A stretch of 64,000 bases of DNA. Origin: Desmodus rotundus. Its lineage: Eukaryota > Chordata > Mammalia > Chiroptera > Phyllostomidae. The notes beneath the pieces are model-generated. The model did not search any database, was not told the DNA's origin, and was given only the letters and a program-made list of their open reading frames with translations. Positions 1 through 12,389 of the stretch are shown here, piece by piece. Location: positions 57,404,873-57,468,872 of the forward strand of contig NC_071399.1 in NCBI RefSeq assembly GCF_022682495.2. The letters run 5' to 3'. The translations under genes were made by a program, and so were the position numbers. How positions within the stretch are numbered: the first letter of the stretch is position 1; each line of letters starts with the position of its first letter.

Positions 1-1170
1 TCTTTTTTCATACTATTGAGTGTCCTTATAATAATTCCTCTAAATTCTTTATCTGATAAATTGTTTGCCTCCATTTCATTTCTTTCCTCTTCTGGAGATT
101 TTTCTTGTTCTTTAATTTGGGCTCTGTTTCTTTGTCTTCTCATTTTGGCTGCCCCTTTGTGTTTGTTTCTATGTATTAGTTAGATCTGCAAAAACTATGG
201 TGCGAATGTATGTCAGATTCTGCCTATGACTGTCCCTGGGCAACCTGTTTGGAACTATCAGCAAAGCACAGCTTGTGGTACCCTCTGCTGGGTGTGGTTG
301 CATGCAGAAAGAACCAAGCTGTGGACCAAGACTGACTTTTACCAGCACCGGACCTGAGAGAGAGTCAGCTAAAGTCTCCCAGCTCCCAGAGATCCTCTTT
401 CCCTGTTAGGTAAACACTGAAATTGCCTCCAGCTGTACTCCTCAGCTGCCAAGTTTAAGCTCCACAAGGTTGTTGGAGAGGGATTCTGTGGGTGGGGCTA
501 GTGTTTGCCCTCAGTCCCATGCCACTTGGAGGGGAGTGCGCTGTCCAAGAAAGATGGCTTCTGCAGTATGGGGAATGACTAAGCACAGGGTTTCTAGTGA
601 CATCACTAGAAACCCCTCTCAGCTCTTTCCACAGAGCCACCAACCCCAGACTCCCCTCAGGCTGGTCTACCCCACTCTGTCTTCCCTCTGTTGGATCCCA
701 GGGTAAGTGGCTACAAATGACATTTTGTGTGTTGGCTCTTTAAGAAACTCTCTGCATATCTAGCCATTTCTCACAGATAGACAGAAACCCAGCTGCTTTT
801 CAGTGCTGGATGTTTTGGGGGTCTTTTCCTGGTTCTGGTGCTCTAGGCTGGGGAGCACAGCTTGGGGATTAAATCCCACACATTTCAGGGGAATCCCCCC
901 TCCCCCCTTACTGGCTGGTGAAATGTCCCTCTGAACTTTCAGCTGACACCTGTGGGAGCATAGCCAGCCCTCTTGTGCCTCCTCCACACTTCCTACATAT
1001 CTTGATGTGGTGATGTGGCTTCTTCTGTCTGTCCATGGTCATAAGGTTTCTTTCCAGCTAGTGCTCAACTTGGGGGGATTTTTGTATAATTCAGTTGTAA
1101 TTCCAGTTTTGTCCTGGGAGGAGGTGAATGTAGCTTGCACTTACTCCTCTGTCTTCTTGGGTCTCCGTAT
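1..1170 (-). mobile_element. LINE-1 5' region (ORF1 start and 5'UTR), antisense, cut by window edge
   Basis: The stretch around 100-175 (ctctgtttctttgtcttctc, then gtgtttgtttctatgtatta) closely matches 25368-25430, where it lies just upstream of an antisense L1 ORF1. GC-richer sequence with no open frame follows, as expected of an L1 5'UTR. The right end near 1170 is estimated from the change in composition. ORFs in it are short and look like chance frames. The name of the L1 subfamily is not determined. Confidence 0.6.
591..612. promoter_or_regulatory. Near-perfect palindrome with decayed CRE-like core
   Basis: Two 10-bp arms (tttctagtga / tcactagaaa) flank a 2-nt spacer. The centre reads TGACATCA, one transition away from the CREB/ATF site TGACGTCA and consistent with CpG deamination. 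It lies inside the antisense L1 5'UTR. Any regulatory role is inference. Confidence 0.35.
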
Positions 1171-1351
1171 TTACGGTAATACATTTAAAAAGAGGATCAA
1201 CTATATTTCTGAGTATTCCCTCTCAGAGCTCGGGTGGCTGGCAGCCCAGGACAGACATGTGTTGGGAAGACCATCCACAGACACTCCCTCCTATCTTCAA
1301 TTTCCTCAACCAAGTAGGCTCTATTGCCAGCAGGGCAAATGGAATCTCTTT

Positions 1352-1386
1352 AGGAATATATATATTCCTGAATATATATATATTCA
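1352..1386. repeat. Two abutting 18-bp AT palindromes
   Basis: Positions 1352-1369 (aggaatatatatattcct) and 1369-1386 (tgaatatatatatattca) are each perfect palindromes sharing one base. Probably an AT-repeat derivative able to form a cruciform. Confidence 0.8.
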
Positions 1387-1632
1387 CTGAAGCTTTGATA
1401 TTTTACTGTGAATCAGGAGCCAAAGACCAATCTAGGTATTGATAAAATAGGTTTAAATGAATCTAGCTCAGTACTGTCTCACCAATGACTAATGCTTGTT
1501 ATTTTTACTTTGATTTATATTTGAGTTTGAAATTATGTTCACTTCATACCACAGTTATCAAAACTGGATCCTACCTGAGCATGTCATAGTCCCAGTATAA
1601 TGTGTTGGGTCCTGTTAACTGATGTCACAATG

Positions 1633-1973
1633 CCTTGAAAATTTTATTTTTTTAAATTTTTATTGTTATTCAATTATAGTTGTCTGCATTTTCTCCCCAT
1701 CCCTGTACCCCACCCAACCAAACCTCCCTCCCTCCCCTGCCTCCACCCTCCCCCTTGATTTTGTCCATGTGTCCTTTATAGTAGTTCCTGTAAGCCGCTC
1801 TCCCCACTATCCCCTCCCCATGTCCCTCTGGCTATTGTTAGATGGTTCTTAAGTCAGGTGGTGAGGGACAAATACCATATGATCTCACCTTTAACTGGAA
1901 CATAATCAACAAAAGAAAAATCAAACAAAATATAGCCAGAGACATTGAAGTTAAGAACAACCTTGAAAATTTT
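1633..1973 (-). mobile_element. Twin-primed (5'-inverted) L1 3'UTR fragment with 13-bp TSD
   Basis: The left part (1646-1852) is antisense L1 3' end, starting with a T-rich tail. The right part (about 1853-1960) is sense sequence from just upstream in the same 3' region (ggtggtgagggacaaatacc), so the 5' portion is inverted relative to the tail. The whole is bounded by ccttgaaaatttt at 1633-1645 and 1961-1973. This is the signature of twin priming in a minus-oriented L1 insertion. Compare 46370-46670, which carries the same 3' sequence. Confidence 0.85.
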
Positions 1974-1974
1974 T

Positions 1975-4330
1975 ATTTCCATTTTCTTTGAGTCTGAAGC
2001 AAATCCCCTTACATATGCATCTTATCTCACTCTTAAAATGTGTTCAGATATCACCTATTTTATTTTCACATCTGATAGGTATGGCGTATTGTGTTTCCTA
2101 GTCAGACCACCACACTGATTGTACTCATGGTTTGTGAGTTGTGGACACCTTTTACTAAAAACAGGAAGGCATGGAGGAATTTAAATCTGGAGTTTTTCTG
2201 ACACTCCCAGGTAATTGTGTTGATGAAGATTGTTTAATCCAATGAGAACCCCATGTCTAGGAGTACAAAAATTTGATACCAATAACAGGAAATAAAGCAG
2301 TGCATTATCTCAATGGGTGAGCCACACAGCAATGATGAATATGGGAGAGTAAATATTCTCTATCATGGAGTTAACATCAGAGTTCTAAATACCTGAGTTT
2401 TGCAGTTTTATGTTTACTCCCTGGTTTGTTTTGATAGTTGGTACTAGTTACATTTAGGAACTATCTTAAATTTCTAAGATATCTTTTGAATGTATAGGCT
2501 TTTGACTTCTTAAACTTCTTATATATCTACATTTCTAGATTTGAATGATGATTCCCCTGAAACTGATATCTGAAAATACTAAAAGACTCTTGATAATGTC
2601 AATCAGAGCTAGATTGACTACATTATAGAATTACTTGAATTTTAAACAATTTAGTTTATACTTTATCCAGTAACTTTGGGGCTGTGGTGGGATAGGGATT
2701 ATTTTATGGAAACAATGTAACAATTCCAGTGAAGATAAATTAATTGTGGATAGATGAATTGTTTGACAATAAAACAACTGAAATGAACCTAGTGTAACCA
2801 CAAGATACTGAGGGCCTGGATCACATCTGGAAAAAAGTCAAAATATATGGGACAGATAGCATTTTATGACAGAAAAGATCCAAGTAAATTACTTATAAAC
2901 AAGCTGTGCATGAACTCAAATAGGTAAAAATGCAGATAGTAAGTATAATTGTATCATTGTCTTATACTTTACAGCTACTCCCTATATTCCAAAGTCCATT
3001 TCTCATTTTCCTGCCATCCTTTCACTTGAGTTATCAGACTACTTTGCTCAGATCATCTCATTTCTAATTATAATATGTTTTAAATAACTTGTTTATCTAC
3101 ATATTATAGTTAAATTTTCATTCCTATTCAGTACTCATTTGTTTCAGTATTTTCATAATAAACTATCTTTTAAATGAGAGATGTAAATGATATATAGAAA
3201 AAAGAAATGAACAGAAAATCCAGGTAGAGATTAGAAGGAAGAAAAAATATATAAAAAATACTTAGCATTCAAATGTTAGTAGCAGTTATTTAAAGGCATT
3301 CATAGAATGGGTTTTAATAAATACTTTTGATTCATTTAAAATATCAGAGTGGGAGACATGTTAACAGCTTCAATTTTTAGACATGTGCTAATGATTTACC
3401 TAATCACTCTCTCATTGTGAAGCTGAGTTAATTTAAAATAATGAGATCGCCATGTCCATTTCCTGCTTTGAGCCTTTCTAGAATAAGAATTGAAATGGCA
3501 AATGAAATTGAAAAATGATGGGATCTCAGCTCTTTAAAAAGAAAATACACAACCAGGCATGTAAATCTGCCATCACTTCATATACTATATGAAGTCTAGC
3601 AATCTAGACTAAAATGAAGATGAAACAGCTTTCCTGACTGGAGTAAAGATAACAACTGCATTAAATTGGATTTTTTGGTACTTAAATGAAAGATAGTTTT
3701 TCCAGTATCTGAATTACCTGCCTCAAATCAGTTCATAAATTGGACTAAACAGTATTGAGTTTGGGGTTGTTCTCTACTCCCTTTGGTTGACACAAAGTTC
3801 ATATTTCTTATGAGAGAAAACTATGAGAGAAGCTGTAATAATGGAGACTATCAGTAATGCAGAAATGAAATGTTTCAAATTGCATTTGAGTCCCCAGTGT
3901 CTACTTGAGACTTGTCCTTCCCAAAAACACATATTTTGAAGTAGTTTTAAAGGACTCTTCTTTTAAATGAATAATTTATTTCATGACATACACATTTTAT
4001 CTTTTGAAAATAAGATAAATATAATTATTCTTTGTTCACTTTTCAGTATAATTGTTTAGAGGATGTAGGTACTTATACTGATAGTCTCATTTTCTAGTGT
4101 TAGAATATATATATATAATTTACCATGAATATATACACTTACCATTAATCTTCTATTATAATGTGATAGCTATCTAAATTCAAGTTTATTGATGTGAACA
4201 TAAGGTAGAGAATTGAAAAGAAATTTCTATTCAAAATTCTCCCATTATATCATTACATGTACACAGAAAAACACAAATACTCCTGCAATTCACAGATAAA
4301 TAGTTCTATAAAAATGAACTAGTTAAGGAC
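1975..4330. other. No recognised feature
   Basis: AT-rich sequence without an ORF, repeat or RNA gene that I can identify. Confidence 0.5.
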
Positions 4331-4332
4331 CA

Positions 4333-4488
4333 TACATGAATGACCCATGGATGTGGACAACAGGGTGGGGATTGACTGGAGGAGAAGGGTGTGAGCTGGG
4401 TGAAGGAGAGCAAAGTGGGAAAAATTGGGACAACTGTAATGTGACAATATAATAATAAATAAAAAATAAAAATAATAAAATAAAAGAA
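4333..4488 (+). mobile_element. 5'-truncated L1/HAL1 3' end
   Basis: Contains gacccatggatgtggacaac, a G-rich tract, then gggacaactgtaatgtgaca and an A-rich (aataataaataaaa) tail. This is the same 3' end as at 31755-31942 and 54730-54870. No clear target duplication was found. Confidence 0.75.
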
Positions 4489-4554
4489 TTCATACAGGTA
4501 AAGTGCAGGGCATTTCTAAGACAGTGAAATCATTGATACTTTAATGGTGGCTAT

Positions 4555-4800
4555 GATGACATTTTGCATTTGTCCAAACTCATGGAAACATAAATCATGA
4601 ACAGTGAATACTAATGTAAACTATGGACTTGAGCGAATAATAACGTATTGAATTTGGTCCATAAACTGTGACAAATTTATTGCACTAATTCAGGATACCA
4701 ATAGGGGGCTATAGTGTGGGGAGATAGGTATGGGAACTGTTTACACTTTGTACAATTTTTTACAAACCTAAAACAGTTCTGAAAATAGTCTTTTAAAAAA
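4555..4800 (+). mobile_element. Ancient L1M 3'UTR fragment
   Basis: Contains the recurring block 'ctaatgtaaactatggactt...gataatgatgtatc...ggggagataggtatgggaactg...cctaaaac', which resembles old mammalian L1M 3'UTRs. A diverged relative is at 62815-63000. Confidence 0.55.
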
Positions 4801-5261
4801 TAGTTAACATCCTAATATAAAAATAATATATCCCTAAAAAATGAGAATATAGCAGAAAATAGTAAAGTAGGAATTAAATATTTGTATTATACACTAAACA
4901 ATATGGGAAAATTAAATGCTTAATAATATGTTTTGAATAACAACAGGAATTTTATAATTTTATTATTGATGTAGAATTAAATTAATTTTAATCTTTTAGT
5001 AAAAATTTAAAGGGAGATTGAGTGAGATCTCTTTTTTCGGGGGGCGGCTAATCTAATGTAATAGGAACTAAAATACTGTTTTCCTCATGTAAACCCTGTT
5101 TGTTCAGAGCCTACTAATCTGTTTGGAAAACACAAGCAGCAGTTCCTCAATGAATACCTACTGAATTGAATTTACAGCAAAAAGGATGTTAGTGAAATTA
5201 AATAATTACTACCAAATTGTACTTTTTTTTTTGCTGATACTACATTTACAATCCCATAAAT

Positions 5262-5445
5262 TATAACTGATTATTTTAAAAAATATTTTTGTTTTTGTTT
5301 AATATAACATTAACTCTCAATTTTTAAAATTAAAATATAGTTAACATGCAATATTAATTTCAGATGTACAACATAGTTATTCAACATTTAAATACCTAAT
5401 GACATAATTACTATGATAAGTCTAGTAAGCATATGTTGGGATTTT
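5262..5445 (-). mobile_element. Ancient L1M 3' end, antisense
   Basis: Contains atatagttaacatgcaatat, cagatgtacaacatagttat and taagtctagtaagcat, the antisense of the final bases of old mammalian L1 3'UTRs. Ends are approximate. Confidence 0.6.
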
Positions 5446-6228
5446 AAGGATTTAATAGCTTGATTTTAAGCCAGATATATTTTTCCCTTACTTTAGAATT
5501 TTGTAAAGTAAAATCAAGATATCTGAACATCCAATTGTACCCTTATTAGATTAAAGTAGTACTTGAATCAATAACATTCTAACTTAAAAGAGGCTACTTG
5601 ACTTTCAACTCATTTAATTAAAGTTACATTTCATTAATTAAAATAATCTGAACTTGGCTTCATCAACTGAATCATTTTGATGATTTATCAGATCATTCCT
5701 TTCTGAAGATTGTAGATTTAGTTTTTCCTTATAGATCACACTTTACTCTCAGGATATCAAGCACTTAAAGATTACATGTGTAATTATAAAACAAATAAGA
5801 AAATAAAAACCTACCTAGTTTCACTAATAGGTACGTGTAAATGCACGCATATACACACAGAATTTTGTCTAAGGTGGTAAATGTTGTTACTCCCCGAGAT
5901 CTCATCTTGAGCCTTGTGTTTTCTCATAACACGGACTGTCCCTTGATGATTTCCCAATGATGAAAATGGCAGTGATAGCCATTACTATTTATACAATGAT
6001 GGTGGTGTGCCAGGCACTGCTTGCCACTCTTAAGATTGAGTAATACATTGAAATTAATTGTGATTAGCCACTATGTATTGTTAGTATTTAAGATAAAAAT
6101 AACACATATCTGTGGGTTAATACTTAGAATAGACATGTTAGCAATAACAAACAAATAAAATGCTACCATCTGGAAGAAGCCAAGGTAGATTTTATTGTTT
6201 GTTTGTTTGTTTTTTAAGCATGTGGGGG

Positions 6229-6252
6229 GTGTGTGTGTGTGTGTGTGTGTGG
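6229..6252. repeat. (GT)n microsatellite
   Basis: About 12 GT units, preceded by a GGGGGG run and by a short (TTTG)n tract at 6198-6212. Confidence 0.9.
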
Positions 6253-6574
6253 TTGTCTTCTTACTATCACATGGGTTAATTTATCTTCACTGTGTTCTCT
6301 TTTTTCTTTAGTATTCTTATTTATCTAATTCTTTGACAATCAAGAGAGAAAAATAGAAATTTGTTAGGTTGTTCTTTGAATATTTTAAAGAAATATCTTT
6401 TATATGTAGATTATTGCCCATTTGCATTATTTTTCTTCAAGTTTTTTTCCTCTGTCCTACCAGTTATGTTGCCAGGGTCATGTTTGGGTTTCATAATGAT
6501 ATTTATATTGTGAAAATATGGCCTTAGTGTCCTGAAAAATTAAAATAAATTGCACCTTAATTTAACAGTTTATA

Positions 6575-6790
6575 ATTAAACAGGTATTTATTAAATAGTA
6601 CTTATGTGTCAGACATTATTTAAAAAACAAGGGGATAAAATAGCAAGCATCATAGATATGGTCCTTCCAAATATGGGGCTTACATACCAGTGGGGGAAGT
6701 GAAATCGTATATTTAGAAATGGCAACAAATACAGGGAAGGAGTAGCCATAAAACTAGAAATCGTACTAATACTAAGGAGATAACACTACA
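6575..6790 (+). repeat. Old mammalian interspersed repeat fragment (unnamed)
   Basis: Starts ggtatttattaaatagtact, tatgtgtcagacattattt and continues gggcttacataccagtgggg. This is a stereotyped old mammalian repeat that I recognise by pattern but cannot assign to a family. A related fragment is at 44355-44830. Confidence 0.45.
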
Positions 6791-7094
6791 AAGTATTTGA
6801 TGATTTTCTTTGTTCGATCTTAGAAAGTTCTCCTCAGCAAATTTTCCAGAGTACATTTATAATTGCTGGTACATTTATGTTAATAAATTTGGCCTTTCTA
6901 GTGAGGAAAAATATGTTCACATTTTAATGAACTATAAATTACACACCTGCTCCCCTTCCTCCTTGCCCTCCTACTTAAGTCTATATTTAAAAGAAGACAA
7001 AGGAATAAGTACACATCCCTGATATAGCAATTTAGAGAACTTGGCACAGAACTTTATCAGTTTCTTAATATTTCAAACCAGGATTAAAATGATT

Positions 7095-7340
7095 TATTAG
7101 TTTCCTAGGGCTTCCATAACAAATTGCCACAATCTGGATAGCTTAAAACAACAAAAATGTATTCTCTCAAGAGTATTGTACACTAGGAATCTAAAATCAA
7201 GGTGTCAGGAGAGCTATGTACCCTTTATAGAAGTCTATATAGAAGAATCTCTTCCCAGCTTATGGTGATGACCAGCAAGGCTGGGCATTTCTTGTAGCTG
7301 CCTCAGTCCAATTTCTGCCTGATCTTCACACTTTTATTGC
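7095..7340 (+). repeat. Old mammalian interspersed repeat fragment (unnamed)
   Basis: Begins ttagtttcctagggcttcca, taacaaattgccacaatctgg, a common mammalian repeat end. The opposite end of what seems to be the same family is at 45290-45475. Family name not assigned. Confidence 0.5.
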
Positions 7341-7504
7341 AGAATCAATAACAGTATTTATCTTAATAAAATTAACATTATGTACTATCTAATAGAATTT
7401 ATTTAAACAAAATATTTAATGTGTGAGTTTTCACTGTCCCTGACACAGAACGATCATTTCATAAATGATAACTTTCATTTTCATCACCTTCCATACAATA
7501 ACCA

Positions 7505-7745
7505 CAGTGAACTGGAACTAGTGAACAACCACTTGGGTGAGCTTGGAGGCAGATCTACCTGCAATCGAGCCTTAAAACCTTTTCAGTCTTGGCCCTTGCC
7601 TCGATTGTACCATGTGAGAAACAGGAAGAGGATCCAGGTAAACCATATACAGATTGTCAACCCACAGAAACTGTGACATAATATTGTTTGTTTAAACACC
7701 AAGAATTATAACTTTATCATGAAGCAATTGCTAACTCATACAAAG
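7505..7745 (+). mobile_element. MaLR-type (MLT1-like) LTR 3' part
   Basis: Ends with ggtaaaccatatacagattg, ccacagaaactgtgacataa, tgtttgtttaaacaccaaga and ttgctaactcatac. This is the conserved 3' end of ERVL-MaLR LTRs of the MLT1/MST kind. The 5' boundary is uncertain. An 85-codon ORF here is chance. Confidence 0.6.
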
Positions 7746-7756
7746 AGTATAAGAAT

Positions 7757-7943
7757 AGCACTGGCTGGTGGGGCTCAATGGATTGAAAACCAAAAGGTTT
7801 GATTCACAGTCAGGGCACATGCCCTGGGTTGCAGGCCGGGCCCCTGGTAGGGGTCGTGTGAGAGGAATCCACACATTGATGTTTCTCTCCCTCCCTTCCC
7901 ATCTTTCTAAAACTAAATAAATAAAATCTTTTACAAAAGAATT
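7757..7943 (+). mobile_element. VES SINE (bat tRNA-derived)
   Basis: The tRNA-like head (gcactggctggtggggctca), B-box region (gtttgattcacagtcagggc), CT-rich stretch and A-rich tail are all present. A short repeat, taagaat, brackets it at 7750-7756 and 7944-7950. It has several mismatches from other copies, so it is probably old. Confidence 0.85.
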
Positions 7944-8354
7944 TAAGAATGGATGAAGTTTGTTGGATTCAGTGATTATAATGTATGGTAACCCAATATA
8001 CATAGATTAATGGAAAAGGCAGGAGGAAAGATCAAATAAAAGAATAAATGGGTAGTTAGGAAGTAGATAAAAGAGCAGGAGAATGTTCTTTTGGTGGCTG
8101 TGAATTCTTGGAGAATGACAGCAGTAGCACAAGAGTCATCGGAGCTTAGACAAAAGTAAGTAAAGTCAATGATAACTAATAGAAAAAATCTTACTACAAT
8201 TGTGTTCCATTCACTTCAAAGAAAACATGTTCTAAAAATATTTTGTAAAATAAAGTATACATAAATCCAAAGTTTTAGGATTTTTAAGAGTTTTAGCTCT
8301 AAAACTCTTAAGTGTTCCCTGAATAACTATAATTTAATATCCCCAAAGCATCTT

Positions 8355-9420
8355 AAATTTAATACCATCTGAAGATGGTGGCATAGGCAGACAGGGCTCA
8401 CCTCCTTGCACAACCACATCAAAATTACAACTAAAATATAGAACAACCATTACTTAGACCCATCAGAAATCAAGTCGAATGGAAGTCTGACAAGTATGGA
8501 ATTAAAGAAACCACATCCATCCAGACTTGTATGAGGGGCGCAGACATGGAATGTGCAGGTCTCACATCCACATATCAGGGATAAAAATTCAGGAGGGCTA
8601 TTTCAGAAGTGAGGAGTCCCAGATCCACACCAGCCCCCCAGCCCAGGGTTCCAGTGCCAGGAAGATAAGTCCCCACAACTTCTGGCTGCAAAAACCATCA
8701 GAGATTGAGTTGGTGGGAGAAACTGTTGGAGTCTGAAATAGTTCCTCTTAAAAACCCACACACAGACTTACTCAGACTTACTCACTCTGAGCTCCAGCAC
8801 TAGGGAGGCATCTGGAAAGGCACCAGTAGCATACAGGGAGAAATTGAAATGTCTGGCATCAAGACGAGCAGAGGCCATTGTCCCTTTTCTGAACTCTACC
8901 CCCACAGAACCACAGAGCCACAAGACTAGTGCCATATCTGAGACTCTCCATCAACCTGGCTAACAGTTTGCCCCACCCTGGAGGTGCCCAGAGACTCCAT
9001 CCCACCCAATTTATGGGCCCACCCAAGACTTTTTTTCCATAGGAATGGCTGGTCTTGGCTCATGCTTCACAGATTCCTAAATCCTCTCAAACAAGCAACA
9101 CCAGCCTCAGTGAGCCCACACCCATCATGCCTCTCGCTAACTGGCAGCAGCCAGCCTAGATTCACATCTTGGCTTCACCTGGGAATCTCCAAGCCCAGCA
9201 CAAGTAGCAGCCATCTCTGTTTTACAGCTCAGGCAGGGTGGTGCCAGGCAAAACACACGTAGAATTGACTTTAGCCTGAACCATCTGGGAAACTCCAGAG
9301 CTTGTATACCCAGTGGACAGCTACAGACCACATTGGATCACCACCTTGCCCCTACACAGCTGATCCTCTGCAGAGGCCAGAGATTGGTGGTTAGTGGTCA
9401 AAGCCAGTACTTAGAGTCTT
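8355..9420 (+). mobile_element. Old L1 5'UTR, sense
   Basis: Opens with gaagatggtggcataggcag, acagggctcacctccttgca and caaccacatcaaaattacaa, homologous to the start of the younger L1 5' ends here (aagatggaggcgtaggtaga near 12390 on the minus strand). Then about 1 kb of GC-richer non-coding sequence with CAGCC/CCAGG blocks. CpGs are nearly all lost, so it is old. Confidence 0.65.
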
Positions 9421-9884
9421 GTCTTAAAATAGCAGCCTGTGTGTTCCTGTCAAGAAATAAGCCAGATATGTTATTACTCTTTAAAACCCTCCATGGGCTT
9501 ACTGTTACACAAAATCAAGTACAAGGTAATGCAGCTTTTTAAGTCAAAACCTAGAGCAAGATTTCTCCATTATCATGCCTTCTTTTACCAATCTGATCTT
9601 CTATTTTAAATTTCTTTCTTTCTCATTCAGTTACAAGAATATTGGTCACCTTTTAAAATTAATCTGTTTCCAAATTCTCATTTGTTCCCTGATGGAAGGA
9701 AGAAAGTTATTGTCCAACTTCCAATCTAAATATTTTTTTGTTTACATACTAAAAACTAGGGAAAAATAATTAGTGTAAAGGATTAGGTATTTTTTCCATT
9801 TTAACTCAATATTTTTTTGCTAAATATGTATCTCTGTGCACTTTAAATATAAAAATACATACATATAGGTTAAAAGTAAAATGG

Positions 9885-10245
9885 ATGAATAAAAATATAG
9901 CATTCTGACATTAATCAAAATAAAGCAACGGTAGCTATATTAATTTCACACAGAGGAGACTTCAAAGCAAGGAAAGTTATAAGGGATAAAGAAAGGCATG
10001 TCATAGTGATAAACACGTCAAATCTACAAGAAGACATAACAATCCTTAATATGTGTGTGCCTAACTACACAATGCTAAGTTATGCGGGGCGAAAATTAAT
10101 AGAACTTCAACGTGGAATAGATGAAGAATCAACTGTGAAAGTTGGTAACTTTAACACCTCTCAATCAGAAATGGCTAGATCCAGCATGCAGAAAATCAGT
10201 AAGAACATAGCTGAACTCAACAATACTGTCAGTTCTTCCTAACCT
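9885..10245 (+). mobile_element. Old L1 ORF2 fragment
   Basis: The 78-codon frame at 10006-10242 contains LQEDITILNMCVPNY and VGNFNTSQSEMARSS. These resemble the endonuclease-domain part of old L1 ORF2 proteins (compare 'I..DFN..L...DR'). Confidence 0.6.
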
Positions 10246-10884
10246 GATCTATAGCTTGAATGCCATATACCAGCATATCTCTTCTCTGGGTTTTACCAAA
10301 GTCTGTAACTAAGGGCAAGGTGAAATAAAGTATGAGAGATATTAATAAAAAAGTGACTATATTATAGAGAATAATACGTTGGAAATAGGTTGACCTTTGG
10401 AGAATGTCTAGAAATTAGGTAAGAAGTGAAAATTTAAATCTTTTCCAAAAAGCATAAACTTTTCAAAATGACTAGGTACAAATATTTAAAAAATATATTT
10501 TATTGATTATGCTATTACAGTTGTCCCATTTCCCCCCCTTCACTCCATTCCATCCTGCCCACGCTCTTCTGCCCACATTCCCCCCTATAGTTCATGTCTA
10601 TGGGTCATACTTATACCTTCTTTGGCTTCTACATTTCTTATACTATTCTTACCCTCCCCCTGTCTATTTTCTACCTACCATTTATGCTACTTATTCTCTG
10701 TATCTTTCCCCCCCTCCCCCTCCCACTCCCCTGTTGATAGCCCTCCAGGTGATCTCCATTTCTGTGGTTCTGTTCCTGTTCTAGTTGTTGGCTTAGTTTG
10801 CTTTTGTTTTTGTTTTAGGTGTGGTTGTTAATAACTGTGAGTTTGCTGTCATTTTTACTGTTCCTATTTTTGATCTTCTTTTTC

Positions 10885-11711
10885 TTAGATAAATCCCTTT
10901 AACATTTCATATAATAAGGGCTTGGTGATGATGAACTCCCTTAATTTGACCTTATCTGAGAAGCAATTTATCTGCCCTTCCATTCTAAATGAAAGCTTTG
11001 CTGGATGGAGTAATCTTGGATGTAGGTACTTGCCTTTCATGACTTCAAATACTTCTTTCCAGCCCTTTCTTGCTTGTAAGGTCTCTTTTGAGAAATCAGC
11101 TAACAGTCTTATGGGAAGTCCTTTGTAGGTAACTGTCTCCTTTTCTCTTGCTGCTTCTAAGATTCTCTCCTTATCTTTGATCTTGGGTAATATAATGATG
11201 ATGTGCCTTGGTATGTCCCTCCTTGGGTCCAGCTTCTTTGGGACACTCTGAGCTTCCTGAACTTCCTGGAAGTCTGTTTCCTTTGTCAGATTGGGGAAGT
11301 TCTCCTTCATTATTTGTTCAAATAAGTTTTCAATTTCTTGCTCTTCCTCTTCTCCTTCTGGTACCCCTATAAACCAGATGTTGGAACATTTAAAGATGTC
11401 CTGGAGGTTTCTAAGCTTCTCCTCATTTTTTTGAATTCTTGTTTCTTCATTCTTTTCTGGTTGAATGTTTCTTCCTTCTTGTCCACACCTTTGATTTGAG
11501 TTCCAGTTTCCTTTCCATCACTATTGGTTCCCTGTACATTTTCCTTTGTTTCTCTTAGCATAGCCTTCATTTTTTCAACTAATTTGTGACCAAATTCAAC
11601 CAATTCTGTGAGCTTCCTGATTACCAGTGTTTTGAACTGTGCATCTGATAGGTTGGCTATCTCTTTGTCACTTAGTTGTATTTTTTCTGGAGCTTTGATC
11701 TGTTCTTTCAT
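10885..11711 (-). pseudogene. L1/HAL1 ORF1, copy A, broken
   Basis: The gene for an L1 ORF1-type RNA-binding chaperone, read from 11711 down to 10885. The N-terminal 114 codons (MKEQIKAPEKIQLSDKEI...) give a charged, coiled-coil-like region. After a frameshift or stop near 11311-11367, 141 codons follow (MKENFPNLTKETDFQEVQEA...). They hold the conserved blocks HIIIILPKIKDKERILEAAR and LPIRLLADFSKETLQARKGW of the RRM and C-terminal domains. It ends LLYEMLKGFI-stop. Total length is about 275 codons, near the normal length. It is intact except for this break, so moderately young. Confidence 0.85.
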
Positions 11712-12380
11712 TTGGGCCTTTTTTTTTTTTTTTTTTGTCTTGGTGCACCTGTCACATAGAGGGGCGGAGCCTTAGGTGTTCACCAGGGCTGGGTAACACT
11801 GGTTGCTACATTCTGACACTGTATGTGGGGGAGGGGTCCTATAGGGAGCAATGACGCTTGCTCCACTCTCTGTCAGTTTTCAGTCACTCCCTCCACTACC
11901 CACAGTCAAAGTGGGCCCCTCTGGTGCTGCTTCCCAAGTGGGTGGGTTTGTGTATGTTCTAGGCCCCTGTGGGTCTCTCCAATGAACTCTCCTGCGGGGC
12001 TGGGAGTTTCTTCCACTGTGCCCTCAACCCCCACAGGTGTTTTCAATCAGAGGTTTGAGGCTTTATTTCCCCACTGGAACTCTGGGTTGCCTGGATGTCG
12101 TCCAGTCCACCAGCTGCTGCCTCGCCAGCCAGCTGCACCCTGGCCTGCCCAGCTCCACAGTCACCACCTCACTGGGTCCACCAGCTGCTGAGTCCTTTTC
12201 ACCCCGGCTGCCGGTCTCCACTGCTCCTACTTGTCTGGATGAATGCTGCTTCTTTATCTCCTTGTTTGTCAGACTTCCATACAGTTCAATTTTCTCTCAG
12301 TTCTGGTTGTTTTTTGTTTTTAAATTGTTGTTGTCCTTCTTTTGGTTGTGCAAGGAGGCACAGTGTGTCTACCTACGCCT

Positions 12381-12389
12381 CCATCTTGG
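12381..12389 (-). promoter_or_regulatory. YY1-like site at L1/HAL1 5' end (copy A)
   Basis: ccatcttgg (minus strand CCAAGATGG). In L1 5'UTRs a YY1 site here positions transcription initiation. In copy B the same site is 8 bp from the 5' end of the element. Confidence 0.55.

Noticed and set aside
1007..1390. 127-codon plus-strand ORF
   Set aside because: Lies across antisense L1 5'UTR and AT repeats; no protein motif.
5995..6060. MIR-like words (gtgccaggcactgc)
   Set aside because: Too short and diverged to annotate.
9410..9690. Possible old repeat (taaaaccctccatgggcttac)
   Set aside because: Looks like a mammalian repeat, but I could not confirm a family or boundaries.
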